A DNA stretch of 64,000 bases, from the NCBI GenBank assembly GCA_037355855.1, contig CM074759.1, positions 6,572,001-6,636,000 on the forward strand. The letters are read 5' to 3'. Made by a program: the position numbers and the translations under genes. This stretch comes from Pseudo-nitzschia pungens (lineage: Eukaryota > Bacillariophyta > Bacillariophyceae > Bacillariales > Bacillariaceae). Positions within the stretch are counted from its first letter, which is position 1. Each line of letters begins with the position of its first letter. Below the pieces are notes generated by a model, which searched no databases, was not told the origin of the DNA, and saw only the letters and a program-made list of their open reading frames with translations. This document shows, one piece after another, positions 45,350 through 58,625 of the stretch.

Positions 45350-46048
45350 TTATGCCGCATTATCAAGTCTTGTGATAATGCGCATCGCATGGAACTTTGC
45401 GGCCCTCTCTCGACCTCGGTCGTGCCCACACTTGAAATCGTCCACTGACCCTTTCAGGTCTTCCATAACCATAGGTTGTTGAGGTTTCCTAGAACTTGTG
45501 GCGTAAGCCTCTGTTCCATTTGACGCAAAAAAAGCTTGCGCATCTTTTTTCCCAAATGCATCCGACTTCGTCCTATTTCTTGTTGCTTCTATCATCATTG
45601 ACTGAAGACGACGATTGGCGAGTTTTTCTCGTTCTCTGTCCATTGCACTTTTTTCCATAAAACCTTTGGTAATCGATCCCTGTGCTCTTTTGCTACTTTT
45701 TGCCGACAACGTTTGCTGACCATGCGTGCCCAAATCAGAAGGAAGTGCAGGTGGTTGAAATGAAGGAGGACTGGAAGGAGGCGTGGACGGAGGCGGCGAA
45801 CGACTCTCTGTTGATACCGCACTGCTTGGACTCGCTAGAAAGGAACCATGTGACTGCGGAGAAACTACGGCGGGGTTATAAGATGGGGGTGTATAGCTCC
45901 AATTCCCAGGACTAACCAGTGGCGACGGATAGTTGTTACCATCGCTATTGCTGGGGGAGGTTATGTTGTAGGAATAAGAGTACTCATTGTGCCCATTTCC
46001 GTACGACGGTCCAACTGGAGAATTTTTTGGGGGTTGTCTTTGCGCCAT
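45350..46048 (-). CDS. Unknown Pro/Ser-rich protein with a basic C-terminal half
   Basis: A single exon of 232 residues starts at ATG 46048. The first 110 residues are low complexity (SYSYNITSPSNSDGN, then SPPPSTPPSSPPSFQPP). The second half is predicted helical and more conserved-looking: SAMDREREKLANRRLQSMMIEATRNRTKSDAFGKKDAQAFF and RGRERAAKFHAMRIITRLD. No family is recognised. It lies convergent with midasin, only about 125 bases from its stop. A TGACGTCA palindrome lies 143 bases upstream of the ATG. Confidence 0.65.
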   Translation of the reverse strand: MAQRQPPKNSPVGPSYGNGHNEYSYSYNITSPSNSDGNNYPSPLVSPGNWSYTPPSYNPAVVSPQSHGSFLASPSSAVSTESRSPPPSTPPSSPPSFQPPALPSDLGTHGQQTLSAKSSKRAQGSITKGFMEKSAMDREREKLANRRLQSMMIEATRNRTKSDAFGKKDAQAFFASNGTEAYATSSRKPQQPMVMEDLKGSVDDFKCGHDRGRERAAKFHAMRIITRLDNAA

Positions 46049-47780
46049 GATAGTTCTCTGCTTCCTGACGATGAAACGACGTCACTGCTTTCGAAGAGGA
46101 ACCAGACCGATTTGTGTACATCAAACTTGCATCGGCCTCGTTTCGTATCTTCCGTATTCCACGGAATCTGAAAATAATCGTGCATCAAGGTGACGTCAAA
46201 ATTCGAAATGAGCTAAAAAATAACTCTGTACCAATTCTACGAGTTCCGAAGCTGTAGTTTTTCTCACATTTTTGTCCTCCGTTTGGACAGATCGTGTAAC
46301 ACGATTCCCTTTGGCAAGCCAAACGGGACTTCGAACTATCAACAAGAAGTTTGTGTACGACACTCGTGGTAACTTAACCGCTACTAATTTTCATTCTCGA
46401 GTAATTATCATTCCGTGCGTCGTCTTGGGATTACTATGTATTCAATTCGTGAAGAATAAGAGATGCTTGCGTAAACATTATTTGCTCGAAGCGAAAATTT
46501 AAAGAATCACATTACAATACGTACTACAAGTACTACATTGTACGTGTACAAAAACAACTCGTAGTCGTGTTGATGTTGAGTATTGATCGATAAACACCAA
46601 CCCGTTTACCGTCCAATTTTACGTAGTAAAAAACAGGTAAACTTAAAAAGTTACAGTAAGGTTTTACCACCACTTCTACTGTATTCAATCGTAGCCTTAC
46701 GGTATTATTTTTCTGTGCGGGAATGATCTGTCACTCTCGCGCAAAGTCGACTAGAAGAACAGCCGTGAGAACCTTCTTTCGTTTTTTGATACCGGTACTG
46801 GAACAATTTTCGCGGGATGTTCGCCCTCGACGATGCACATGGTCCAGTATCATAAATCAGGCAGTAGTAATACACATTTTTTCATTCATACAATCTTGGA
46901 CCTTTCCCGCTTGCTGGCGTTCCGTAAATCAGAATATTTTGAAAATAATTAGGAGAAAATCAGAAAAATTGGAAATTGGAAATCGTACATCTTACTAATC
47001 TTACTGACTAGTCTTGTAGCATACAGTTCACGAGGTTGGTAATCCAAAGAGGTCTATTTCAAGGTACCATATTGTTTCTTTCCCATGGACAATGAAATGG
47101 TTTTCTGTGTAGAGTATTGCAAGAAGTACTTGTTTTAAAAAGAAGTGATAGGAAGAAAAATTTGAAAGGAATGGAAGTCCTTCACTAGTAGTATGGTACT
47201 CGTGTTGTTGAAACAAACTTCATTTAACCATCTATAAAATGTGATTGAATGGGATTTGCAATGATCCATAGATCAAAGAGGCTTGAACAAATAATGATGT
47301 ACTAGTAATTGTGTTGATTGTTCTACCATTCAATAGCTCCTGGTATGTTGTACCGGTACTTGTATGCATACTTTTTTGGTAATATTTCCAGGAACAAATT
47401 CTGACTACGGAGGAAATACCGTGGGAGGGAACCAAAAAATGTACCGTTAAGAACCTGGTATCAAAAAGATGGTTCGCTTAATTTATTGTTTTTGCGTCCA
47501 AAACTATTGTATTGACATCTCATTTTTTCATTCGTTAGAAAATTAAGAAGTTTGAATTTTCTCTGAGTACAATGGACGCTGTTGTCGTTATTCCCACTTC
47601 CCGATTTAATTATTTGAAAACCGACGTTTGAAATAGATTGAGTAGTTTTGAATGTAGGCGCGCCCAAAACCCTCCCCATTAATTTGAATTGACCGTTTGA
47701 TGTCCCGCAACGACATTCCGTTGCAACCTTTTCAAGGAAGAAACAATGAAAGACACAATTAGATCCTACCGCAAGTGGTA
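46049..47780. other. Intergenic region between divergent genes
   Basis: About 1.7 kb carries short frames only. GTAC-rich words occur at 46520-46700. Two CRE-like sequences occur near the left end (GACGTCAC at about 46078 and TGACGTCA at 46191). Confidence 0.55.
46191..46198. promoter_or_regulatory. CRE-like palindrome TGACGTCA
   Basis: A perfect 8-bp bZIP/CRE site lies 143 bases upstream of the start of the leftward unknown gene. In the diatom Phaeodactylum, TGACGT elements are known CO2/cAMP-responsive sites; function here is inferred. Confidence 0.4.
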
Positions 47781-48720
47781 ATGAAGCAGCTATCCCCCAG
47801 GGTAACGTACACAGCAGACGACTTACAAACATCAATCGCTGAACATTCCGATCGTCTTGGGCGAAGCAGATCAAAAAACCACAGCAATCATCTTTTGCAC
47901 CAGCCCGAGTACATTCTTGCAAACATGGAGTCCTTTTCCGCAGAAGTCAATTCATTACCATCAGTTGATTCTGATGGGTTTCCATCGGATTTTTTTGCCG
48001 ATGAATCTGCAGTCGGTAAGCATTTCACGACGACATTGTTCAGAGTTCTTTTCCGAGAATCAAATTATTGCTTCTCGCAATTGTTTCTAATCGTGTTATT
48101 CTTTCGCGACCTTTTGACTCGTGAAATCTTGATCAGAATCGGAACACGAAAACGTTGATGAGGAGTCTTTCCCCATGCACCGGAAGTTGCTCCGGCGACG
48201 GCATGTACGAAAGTTGCAAAAAAGCAAAGAGCGAGAGCGACAACGAAAAGAGGAGGAAGAGAAACAGAAAAGATTAACGAGGGAAAGAAATCAAAAACGC
48301 CGTGTCGAGAAAAGTAGATCTTTGCGCCAAAAAGGGGGACCTTCTCAAAGAAGAAAGTCGAGCACAAAGCGGAAATCATATTCTACGGGGATCAGGGAAA
48401 TGGAAAATCCTTTCGCATCACCAATACCGGTGCGTGGGGGCCACTTTATCACGGGGATAAACAACAACAACAACAACAACAGTACTGGTGTACCGTATTG
48501 TGCATCATCACCCACTTCTGTATTGGGTCTTCATCGGACCATTTTTTCGACACCAACAAAATCTTCTCCTCTAGCTATTGGAAATCGTACAAACGCAATG
48601 GTGTTGATACCTACTTCTGGATCGGGATCCGTTGATCTGAACTTTCGACATCGTGCATCCTTCTCTCTACCGGAGTTTTCTCCTGTCCGGCCAACCAAAT
48701 TCTGTAAATTGCAGCTATGA
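47781..48720 (+). CDS. Unknown basic protein, probably nuclear
   Basis: Two exons, 47781-48015 and 48137-48720, join in phase 1 across a 121-nt intron (GTCG|GTAAGC ... ATCAG|AA), giving 272 residues. ATG 47781 is the first in frame; no targeting signal is seen. Exon 2 begins acidic (ESEHENVDEES) and then has a strongly basic coiled-coil-like run (KLQKSKERERQRKEEEEKQKR), a candidate nuclear localisation signal, an Asn run, and a Ser/Thr/Pro-rich C terminus with FSTPTKSSPLAIGN that looks like a phosphorylation target. No known domain is recognised. Confidence 0.6.
48466..48482 (+). repeat. AAC trinucleotide microsatellite coding Asn
   Basis: About six aac units encode an Asn run within the basic unknown protein. 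Confidence 0.9.
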
Positions 48721-49246
48721 AAATGAAACGAGCTCCAGCTCATTCCATTTCCTTTGCCAGTGGCGGTGTGATCCAATTTGATCCATCTACAGGACGGGGA
48801 ATATTCTCGATTTAAAGTGAGTCAGAAGATGACCAGTACCCTACCTAATGTTGCAGTTGTGGAAACTGCAGCACTTTTGTGGGATATGACGCGGATATGA
48901 CGCAACAACTGGATTTGAAAAGCAGCTGGTCATGAACAGAGATTATGTAAGACACTCCACAAGTAGCATACTTGTTTGTAGCTCATGTCACAATCTTAAC
49001 CTGAGAAAGAAAGGTTATGAGTAAACTTGATACAGCGGAGAGCGAGGAAGTTATGGGATATTATCAAAACTGGGAACAATGCAATCGGCAATCTGGGAAT
49101 GCCAAGACTAAATTATTTTATGTGTTAAAGTTCGGTTTATTCAGAAAACAATCATAACACTGGTCTTTAATCAATTGTTGTTTTTCGTCCAATGTACTTT
49201 GGAACTCCCAATGTATTTTGGAAGATTAAGACTAGAGCAAAGACTG
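48721..49246. other. Intergenic region between convergent genes
   Basis: No gene is seen. It should contain both 3' ends. Confidence 0.6.
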
Positions 49247-51076
49247 TCACTTTCTCCTCCTCAAATAAAGAGCGGAAGATGTCAAAAAACAGGCTGCAGA
49301 TACTGTGCTAGCAATCGATAAGATCTTCAACCACCCGTCCAGCTCATCGTTTGACAAAGACTCTGTCCACGAAAAGAGCAGTGACCGGTTTTTATTTTGT
49401 CGCACAGAAGCTTGTACTACTTGTGGTAAAGCCTGGGTTTCATTAGCACTATTTCCCACAACCCTATCGTTCATGCTGTTGTTCGCTCTGACTTCATTCT
49501 TTTTCCCGACCACCACGTCCTCAATATCCACTGTAGTCGCCTCATCTTTGATATGTGCTAATTTTGCAGCCTCTTTTTCGTCTTGTTCCATGTTTTTCTT
49601 CTGCACCAACTGTCCGCACGCCGAAGCAATATCCGCTCCCATCGTCCTTCTAATGGTAACAAATGCTCCATAAGACTGCACGATATTGCGGAATTCCAAC
49701 ATGTGTTCGTCAGAAGGACACTGTAGTTTGTCCTTCACATCGGTCGCATTATAGGGGATTAGATTGACCACTAAGTGCCGGTTCTCGCACAACTTTCCCA
49801 ATTCATGAGCACACTTGAACGAAGACGATTCTCCCTCGAGCATGACGTATTCAATCATCGCTCGTCGCCTGGACGATTCCTTCATGCGTTCTTCTGCAGT
49901 ATAGGTTTTCAGATTGTTTTGTTCTTCGAACGCTCCTCCGTCCTCCGCAATGACGAGTTTTGTTTTGTTTTCTCGTTCCCGCTTTTGGTTCAGATAGGCC
50001 ATCATGTGATTGTCCAGAGCATCAATCAGGCCTTCGATCGGGTATCTCGAAGCAGTCGGTACGATAGCCTCTCTGTCCTTCTGGTTCGGAGCATGGAGCG
50101 ATAACGCCAGCGAAACTTCGGGAAGTTCCTTGGTGAGGCGTCGAATCTGTGAAATAAGGCCTACCGTGGAAACGGTGACTCTGCCATGAGCCAAATTCCA
50201 ACGGGATCGATCGATCATGGTCCGACAGGCTTCGGTAACGTTCGTGTAGTTGTCGAGAGGTTCTCCCATGCCCATGAAAACAACATTGCGCACGGACTCG
50301 AGCTTTTTCTCCTTTTTCTTCCCGCCGGCACTTCTGTTACCGATAGCTCTGTCGTTCTCTTCGTCGTCCTTGGATTCCTCGATGCGGGCGGAACTCTCTT
50401 CGGCCAACAAGCGATCGGCGTGCACCAATTGTTCCAGAATCTCGCCGCTCGTGAGATTCCCGGACAACCCCATCGTTCCCGTAGCACAAAACGTGCAACC
50501 CATGGCGCATCCGCACTGCGACGACACGCACAGACTGGCCCTTCCCGCTCCCTTTTGCAGGTATCGCATCAACACGGATTCAACGACAAAGCCGTCGTAG
50601 AGTTCCACAATCAATTTGGTGGTCGATTGATCGGCAGAAGTGAATTGTTCCTTCACCCGAGATGTAGTATTCACAAAGTCGGAAGTCGTAGCAATGTAGT
50701 CGAGGAGAGCTTTCGGCAGGGAAAGCTTGTTTTTCGTTTTCCGTCTCTTAATTTTGTTGGCTTGCGCTGGCGCAGATTGTTCGTTGCGAACGACGTCTAG
50801 TGCTGGCTCCCCCTTGTTCGATTCTTGTTGTTTCGATTGCGATTGGGGTCTCGATGGCCGAAACGTATCCTTCCCGTCGTTTGCGTAGTAGTTTTCCACG
50901 AATTGAGGCAAAGGAGGGTAACGCTGTTTGTGCAAGGCTTTGTAAAACTCGTCCATGTGAATGCGCTTGACCGATATGCCGGCTTCCTCCAGAGCTTCGG
51001 TTAATGCTTTGCGATCAAGAATCGAATTTGGATAGGGAGCCTTGCGGCGCCCTTTGACCTTGCCTTCGAAACCCAT
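49247..51076 (-). CDS. rlmN: RlmN-type radical SAM RNA methyltransferase with a C-terminal membrane segment
   Basis: A single exon of about 609 residues. ATG 51076 is the first in frame. The radical SAM cluster motif CAMGCTFC lies in SSQCGCAMGCTFCATGTMG, followed by LTSGEILEQLVHA, VFMGMGEPLDNYTNV, GRVTVSTVGL, SLALSLHAPNQ and the C-terminal FVTIRRTMGADIASACGQL, which contains the second catalytic cysteine. RlmN makes 2-methyladenosine in rRNA and some tRNAs. Compared with bacterial enzymes (about 380 residues) there are insertions after the cluster motif and near the substrate loop, and a C-terminal extension of about 100 residues ending in a hydrophobic helix (ILSIASTVSAACFLTSSALYL) and RRRK, the layout of a tail anchor. 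No plastid or mitochondrial presequence is apparent. Confidence 0.9.
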   Translation of the reverse strand: MGFEGKVKGRRKAPYPNSILDRKALTEALEEAGISVKRIHMDEFYKALHKQRYPPLPQFVENYYANDGKDTFRPSRPQSQSKQQESNKGEPALDVVRNEQSAPAQANKIKRRKTKNKLSLPKALLDYIATTSDFVNTTSRVKEQFTSADQSTTKLIVELYDGFVVESVLMRYLQKGAGRASLCVSSQCGCAMGCTFCATGTMGLSGNLTSGEILEQLVHADRLLAEESSARIEESKDDEENDRAIGNRSAGGKKKEKKLESVRNVVFMGMGEPLDNYTNVTEACRTMIDRSRWNLAHGRVTVSTVGLISQIRRLTKELPEVSLALSLHAPNQKDREAIVPTASRYPIEGLIDALDNHMMAYLNQKRERENKTKLVIAEDGGAFEEQNNLKTYTAEERMKESSRRRAMIEYVMLEGESSSFKCAHELGKLCENRHLVVNLIPYNATDVKDKLQCPSDEHMLEFRNIVQSYGAFVTIRRTMGADIASACGQLVQKKNMEQDEKEAAKLAHIKDEATTVDIEDVVVGKKNEVRANNSMNDRVVGNSANETQALPQVVQASVRQNKNRSLLFSWTESLSNDELDGWLKILSIASTVSAACFLTSSALYLRRRK

Positions 51077-52586
51077 ATTTTTCAGCAGAGAGAACGGAGA
51101 GCTCCACAAGCTTCGAGTTGTGCAGGTGTGAAGATTTGTGGAGACAGTGCAACAGAGTAGGTACAGGAAGCAGAAGCGCCGATACTATCACGGGCTCCGG
51201 TTGAAGTGTGTTTCGGGTTGGAGGTTGATATTCTGTGGCACTGTCTTGGCCCCTTGCGCGTAAGTTACGGTACGAGTAAGGTTACGAGGTTCGGTGTTCG
51301 GTGTTCACAGACGACTTCAACGAGTTGACGGAGGACGGAGGGAAAATGTCGAACGGATGTGAGGAAAAACTGAAGAGTGGTTTCCAAAATTCCAAATCCG
51401 ACAGATTGACAGACACTTTTGGTTATTCCTTACAATGGCTTCCTAGAACTACAAGTAAACCTTACCTGGTAAAATTACGTACCGTACGCTAGGACAACTG
51501 GGGTACACCGTACTGGTACCCAGTAGTAAGATTAAGCTTACTAGTAAACCTTAGTTCGACATGACATGGTGATTTACGCACAGTAAGGTTAACCTTACAT
51601 ACAAACCGGTCAAGTGTTCGAAGGTGGTGAAGCAAGCATCACGTGTGATGAATGGAACAGCTTTTGTGGTAGTGGTCTGCTTCACAGTACTCTCCACGAA
51701 AACATACAAATCCATTCCAATAAGGACGAACACATCTAGATTTGGTGATCTATTGTCAAGATTTAGAGGAGAGTGCAAGAATCAGTTTGGTCTTGTCCAT
51801 TTTATTTTATCCAGAAGGGAATGCTGCTGCTGCGGCTGTTACTGACACTACTAGTGCTGCTAGGAGTAGTACCGTAGCAATCTAGTAGTAGTGTCTTCGT
51901 GGTTTCTTCTTCCGTTTCCGCGAAAATAATTTCTACGTTTTGGTGTTGTCCATTTCAATCCACGTAAAAAAACAGATTGCAACGAGGAGGAATTGTAGTA
52001 GTAATGGTTTTCCCAACAGTTTTCAACACCACATTTTCCCTCCTGTTGAAAGCAAGAAGTAGTAGTACTAGGGAAGTCAGAAGCAAGCTGTTTCGTGGTA
52101 ACAACAAACGTGCACAAGTTTTTTTTATTATGGATGTCACAAGCACCTCCTGTTATATAGATGCTGAGATAGATGCTGAGAAGCCAACCCATGCATGAGA
52201 TGTTGAGATGATTTTCTGTGTCCTACCGCGAGCGTGATGGGCCAAATGAAACACAAACAAGTAACTAGCCCTCGTTGCCTGTCAAATGATCATTCTTAGC
52301 TATGAAACCCAAGGTAACCTTACTGAAGAACTGATTTTCGACAGCACAACTAAAACCGCAATGCGACGCCAATACATCTTTAGAGTAGCACGGATGTCTT
52401 GTTCAAACGAAGAACTTGTTATGTAATTTGTCACTTATCTTCCCCTTATTCGTGCTTTCCGACGAGGTTCCGGCGTCGACAACAACACACAATAGTACTA
52501 GTACTAAGAATTCCACTCCGTGATTGTTGATTATCCCTTTTCTCTAATGGTGACGGTATTATATATTTTCTGAAAAATTGATTAGC
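51077..52586. other. Intergenic region, gene-poor
   Basis: About 1.5 kb contains short frames only. It includes several GTAAGGTTA/TAACCTTA words (51265-51600) and a CTG/CTA-rich stretch at about 51825-51890. Confidence 0.55.
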
Positions 52587-54544
<1,958 letters not shown>

Positions 54545-55063
54545 CTTGGATTGTTTTGAAGAATGTGGATTCAGTGTGATCTGCTGGAGAATAAAATTAT
54601 TCTTCGTTTTGTTACAGGCGTGACCAGGGGGATGGCGATCGTTGTGTGGCCCTCAGTTGTCGACAGGTACGTTTTCGTGGAATGCTGGAAGAGAAGGGAA
54701 ATTACATCAAATAGAGAGGAATATCTTCCCCGATTTTCCTCTCGAATTTCTGTACAGTAACCTTATTGCTCCTGGTGCCTGTCAATTTCATGCACACAGC
54801 AACGTGTCGTGTCCAAGGTTTCTTTTCTGTACTATGTGGTGAGCGGAGAACCGTCGATTTATCTGGTGACGACAGACGATGAAATTTACAAGAGAGAACA
54901 TAACCTTAAGGTTTACCGGTACAAGTAAGATTATCTTACTTCGTAATTAACTGTAACCTTAAAATACTTTACCGTACGAGTGCACCACGATTACGATTGA
55001 TTCTTGGAACGACTGAAAACTATCAAAACTCGGAAGGATAGATTACAGTAACCTTATTTTACG
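54545..55063. other. Intergenic region upstream of the reductoisomerase gene
   Basis: No gene is seen. It includes several TAACCTTA/TAAGGTTTA words at 54750-54960 and adjoins the hAT-type element. Confidence 0.6.
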
Positions 55064-55801
55064 CAGGGGTCATAATATAAGAAGGGGTATGCCACGATCG
55101 CTAAAAATGCTAAAAATCGGTGATTCATATTCCATGTGTGGTCCAAAATAGAAAAATTTCCCTCAGTCAATTTTTTTCTTCTCATAATTTACTGCATATC
55201 ACTAGTAAAAGTGTACCTGATAAAGCAACTTACCAAGTACACTTCCAATCACTCTCCAACTTTTAAATTTGATATGCAGTTCACGTATATAGTTGAGAGT
55301 CAAGTAGTAAGTACCTTTTTCAGTTTACATCCATCTGCTGTCTGATATTGCTGATTCAAACTACCAGTGATCTGTGCCTTCCACCTGGAATATAAAATAC
55401 AAAATCGGATCGTCCGTCCGTCATCCGTTTTATTTTTATTCAATTAAAAGCTTCCACTTGGAACCAAAATTTGGACCATCCATCCAAATAAATTACTTTA
55501 TCTTCCATCCATCTAGAGTGAAAAGCAGTTACATATTCATAATCCCTGTAAAAAATTGGGCTAGATACAATATTCAAATATTGTTTTGTTACAATTTTTG
55601 ATGGAGTTGTTATAGATTGAAGTGTAATAGTTTTTGTTAGTATTATGCAGTGAAAGTGGAAAAAAAAAATTGAGGTTGAGGGAAATTTTTCTAAATTGGA
55701 CCACACATGGAATATGGAGTGCCATTTTTTTTTTACTAGTATTTGTACGTCGGGCGACGGACAGACGTCGTGGCATACCCCTTCTTATATTATGACCCCT
55801 G
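55064..55801. mobile_element. hAT-type MITE, 738 bp
   Basis: The element starts CAGGGGTCATAATATAAGAA and ends in its exact complement. It is flanked by the 8-bp direct repeat ATTTTACG (55056-55063 and 55802-55809). CAGGG termini and an 8-bp duplication are diagnostic of the hAT superfamily. Beyond the first 30 or so bases the arms stay similar for about 150 bases (CATATTCCATGTGTGGTCCA on both arms), so the single strand can fold into a long hairpin. No transposase is encoded, so it is non-autonomous. Confidence 0.9.
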
Positions 55802-56314
55802 ATTTTACGTACGTATCGCGATACTTTAGGTCTACGTGACTTACCTCACAGCTCACGATGTTCGATTTGAGATTGATTGATTCATTCATTACTACGAAGT
55901 ACGAAGTAAAGGTTTTACATCCACTAGCACGAGTAATCTTACCCGTAACGGTACAAGCAACGGTAACCTTACTCCATACGAAGTAAGGTTACCGTACCAT
56001 AAATATTGACCCGCTTCTAACTTCGACTCCGGAGAGGTACGAGTATTGGTATTCTGGTTAGCGCGCAATTCTTTTTGTCGAAAAAGTAATTTTTGTTACA
56101 AGTAAACCTTAAGAGTAACCTTACTTGTAATGTCACACTTACTGTTGCGCTGTCTCAGTTTTTCGTTTTTCGCATTACGGTAACCCTTAAGTAGGAAAAT
56201 CCGCCGGAGGTGGCTATTACTCAGTCCGTGACCAGACTTTGACATCGTTAACCGATAATTGGAAATGACGAAGCACGAATCATTCGTGTCGTTTAAGATT
56301 CCAACTCGGATCCT
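55802..56314. other. Intergenic region rich in TAACCTTA words
   Basis: No gene is seen. At least six GTAACCTTA or AAGGTTAC words occur between 55960 and 56190. Confidence 0.6.
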
Positions 56315-57478
56315 CTAGTTTTTCTTGATGATTTTCTTAAAGATATTGAAATCTTCAAGCAAATGGTGTGCAATGAATTTCACCACCTCCAACTTCGAAG
56401 GATGCGTGTATTTGATAATCTCATCTTGGTGTTTAGCCAAAAATTCTTTAATAATTTTCACAATATCATCCAACTTCACCTCCGGATCGTACATCCTTCC
56501 ATCAAAATATTGTGCCTGACCAGGATCGCCGGTAGGGTACTCATGCTTCACGCCGGTAAGGCTGTCATACCATAATTTTGCATGCCCTTTCCACTCGTCC
56601 TGGTCGACTTCCTCTGGTTGGCCAGCCCACACATTCCAAGCAACCTTTTGTCCTTTGGCAAGAATGTTACCCTTGAAGAGGTTGAACACCTTAATAATCA
56701 TTCCGTTGAAATCATCGACGAATTCATCTCCGAGCATTTGCTGATCACCGATTTCAACCTGAAGGTTATATACGCTGAATGCCTCATCCCAATGTTGGGC
56801 GAAGGGAGGGTGGTAGAATTCCGGATCGGTACCATTCAACATAGGCCAAAACGCTTCATATGGTTTTCCAAGCGCATGACCATCCACTCTACAGGCATTT
56901 GCCTTGCTAAAGGGCAATTTCTTGTCGTCCAGCATGTCCAAAAATGGAGCCATGAACGGGTTGTCACCAGGCTCCACCCACAAGACACCAGTCACACCCA
57001 TGTTGGCAACTGCGCTGTGGGTGTCCTCGTCGACCCAACCCCGGACACCATTCACGGTTACCTCCAAGAAAATCGTACCGAAAGGTCCAGCGCCGACACC
57101 TCTCTGTGGGCAAATGATGGACCAAATGCGACCTTCATCGTCGTATCCGATACGGGATATGTCCTTGGCGAACATTTCGTAGATGCGGGTGCTTTCGTCC
57201 CCAGGAGTCGCTTGCCACGAGAACTGAGGCCAAAGAATTTTTTGCATACGAGTGATCTTGTCAATGTTATCCAAGTTACCGGTGATTGGCAAATCGGAAA
57301 GGTCAGGAATTAGGGATGGCTTGTAGGCGTAGTCGGGATTCGTGTCCTTGAATCCACCCTTCCATGCATTTAGGGAAGATGCGGAGGTGGAAGCCAAGCT
57401 CTTCGAAGGAGTAAATGCAGTTACTTCATTCGCTGCGGTCAAGAGAGAAGCGATAAGCAACTTGGTGCCAGAAAACAT
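56315..57478 (-). CDS. Plastid-targeted protein of unknown function
   Basis: A single exon of 387 residues starts at ATG 57478. The leader MFSGTKLLIASLLTAANEVTAFTPSKSLAST has a signal peptide, an AFTP cleavage motif and a Ser-rich transit-like stretch, predicting plastid import. The mature protein is compact with many aromatic residues (KILWPQFSWQATPGDESTRIYEMF, GPFGTIFLEVTVNGVRGWVDEDTHS, AWNVWAGQPEEVDQDEWKGH) and ends in a Lys-rich helix. No known catalytic motif is recognised. It may bind a ligand or pigment-related molecule, but no assignment is made. Confidence 0.75.
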   Translation of the reverse strand: MFSGTKLLIASLLTAANEVTAFTPSKSLASTSASSLNAWKGGFKDTNPDYAYKPSLIPDLSDLPITGNLDNIDKITRMQKILWPQFSWQATPGDESTRIYEMFAKDISRIGYDDEGRIWSIICPQRGVGAGPFGTIFLEVTVNGVRGWVDEDTHSAVANMGVTGVLWVEPGDNPFMAPFLDMLDDKKLPFSKANACRVDGHALGKPYEAFWPMLNGTDPEFYHPPFAQHWDEAFSVYNLQVEIGDQQMLGDEFVDDFNGMIIKVFNLFKGNILAKGQKVAWNVWAGQPEEVDQDEWKGHAKLWYDSLTGVKHEYPTGDPGQAQYFDGRMYDPEVKLDDIVKIIKEFLAKHQDEIIKYTHPSKLEVVKFIAHHLLEDFNIFKKIIKKN

Positions 57479-58034
57479 GATGAGTTTAAAAATGTCGAGA
57501 CTGATTTCGATTGTGGGAGGTTGATTTTCTCGTCGGATTGCGAATTATGAGAACATGGAAGCTCTGATCGATGATTTTCCTTCTCACATCACGCCACAGT
57601 CGTAGTTCTTGAATGCATCACCACTATCCGATATCCTACACCTTCAAGAATCTTGATATCCTACACCTTCAAGAATCTTGAAATCTTACAATTCCAAACA
57701 TTTTGATTGGTGGAAGATAATATGCTTCGTTTGCACGAGAATTGGGAATTTCCTTCTCCTTTTCTCCATGAGTTTCGATCATCACGGCGTTTTGAAGAGC
57801 TATCTTTCACGCGTTGAGTTTGGGACAGACACGAATCCATCATCGAAGAGTTACTCCACTGAACACCGCCCGAGCAGAAATCGCGAAGTATTATTTTTCC
57901 TTTTGTACCGATACTAAAAAAAATGACCATAAGCGCGGGACATGAAAGTCGCGCGTGGTGGGATTTTATTTAGCCAGATGTAAGTCATACAAGATGTTTT
58001 TTATTTTTAATTTTTCACATTCTTATTTGTCATC

Positions 58035-58130
58035 TTACTACAAAGTTCCTATCAGCTGTCCCCCGGTTCTACATCCTCAACTACTAATTTCTACGGAAAC
58101 CGGGTGACAGCTGATAGGAATTCCGTAGTA
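58035..58130. mobile_element. Palindromic MITE-like element, family copy 2
   Basis: It reads TTACTACAAAGTTCCTATCA at the left, then CAGCTGTCCCCCGGTTCTAC, and at the right CCGGGTGACAGCTGATAGGA then ATTCCGTAGTA. It is the inverted counterpart of the element at 9682-9768, with more complete arms. It can form a hairpin of about 35 base pairs. Confidence 0.8.
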
Positions 58131-58223
58131 CTACAAAATTCGCAACAGCTGTCCGTTGGTTCTACTCGCCAATGTACTAATTTCTACGTTGACTTGAGGA
58201 CAGCTGTTAGGAACTTTGTAGTA
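58131..58223. mobile_element. Diverged palindromic element adjoining copy 2
   Basis: It runs from CTACAAAATTCGCAACAGCT to GAGGACAGCTGTTAGGAACT plus TTGTAGTA, the same fold-back plan with a different interior. It abuts copy 2 directly, as a tandem or nested insertion. Confidence 0.65.
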
Positions 58224-58625
58224 CTCCTGCTGTTTTGTACGGGTACTGTAAGAAAAACCGGTAAGGTTATGAAGTGCAGATAAGATGCGAAATTCTAATC
58301 CGCTGCGAAAGCGGAATCGTAATCTTACGCTAAACTTTGCAGCTGTCGATTTTTTCAATTAATCAAGAAAGATTCTGACACGCAGGTCACGTTGTTTGTG
58401 AAATAAGCAGGTTTGACACACTTTGCGTAGGAATCAATATCTTTCTCGTTCCGTTTCATCACACGCATCGCATTTGAAGTTCAACAACCCGATTGACAAA
58501 TCCAGTGCATTTCAAACATCAATGAGAAACTTTGTTGAAGCAAGCATCATTGAGTCATAAACAGAAAACTCCGACCCGCCAAGCACAACTGGTCATTAGA
58601 AGACTATTTTTGAAACCAGATCAAA

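Larger units (their letters stand above)
57479..58625. other. Intergenic region between divergent genes, with palindromic elements
   Basis: No gene is seen. It contains a short direct repeat (cctacaccttcaagaatctt at about 57640 and 57660) and the palindromic elements at 58035-58223. Confidence 0.6.

Noticed and set aside
50186..50800. A 204-residue plus-strand frame
   Set aside because: It is antisense to the radical SAM core of the RlmN-like gene, with no protein-like motif.
56582..57313. A 243-residue plus-strand frame
   Set aside because: It lies fully opposite the plastid-targeted gene at 56315-57478, whose leader and composition are convincing; this frame lacks both.
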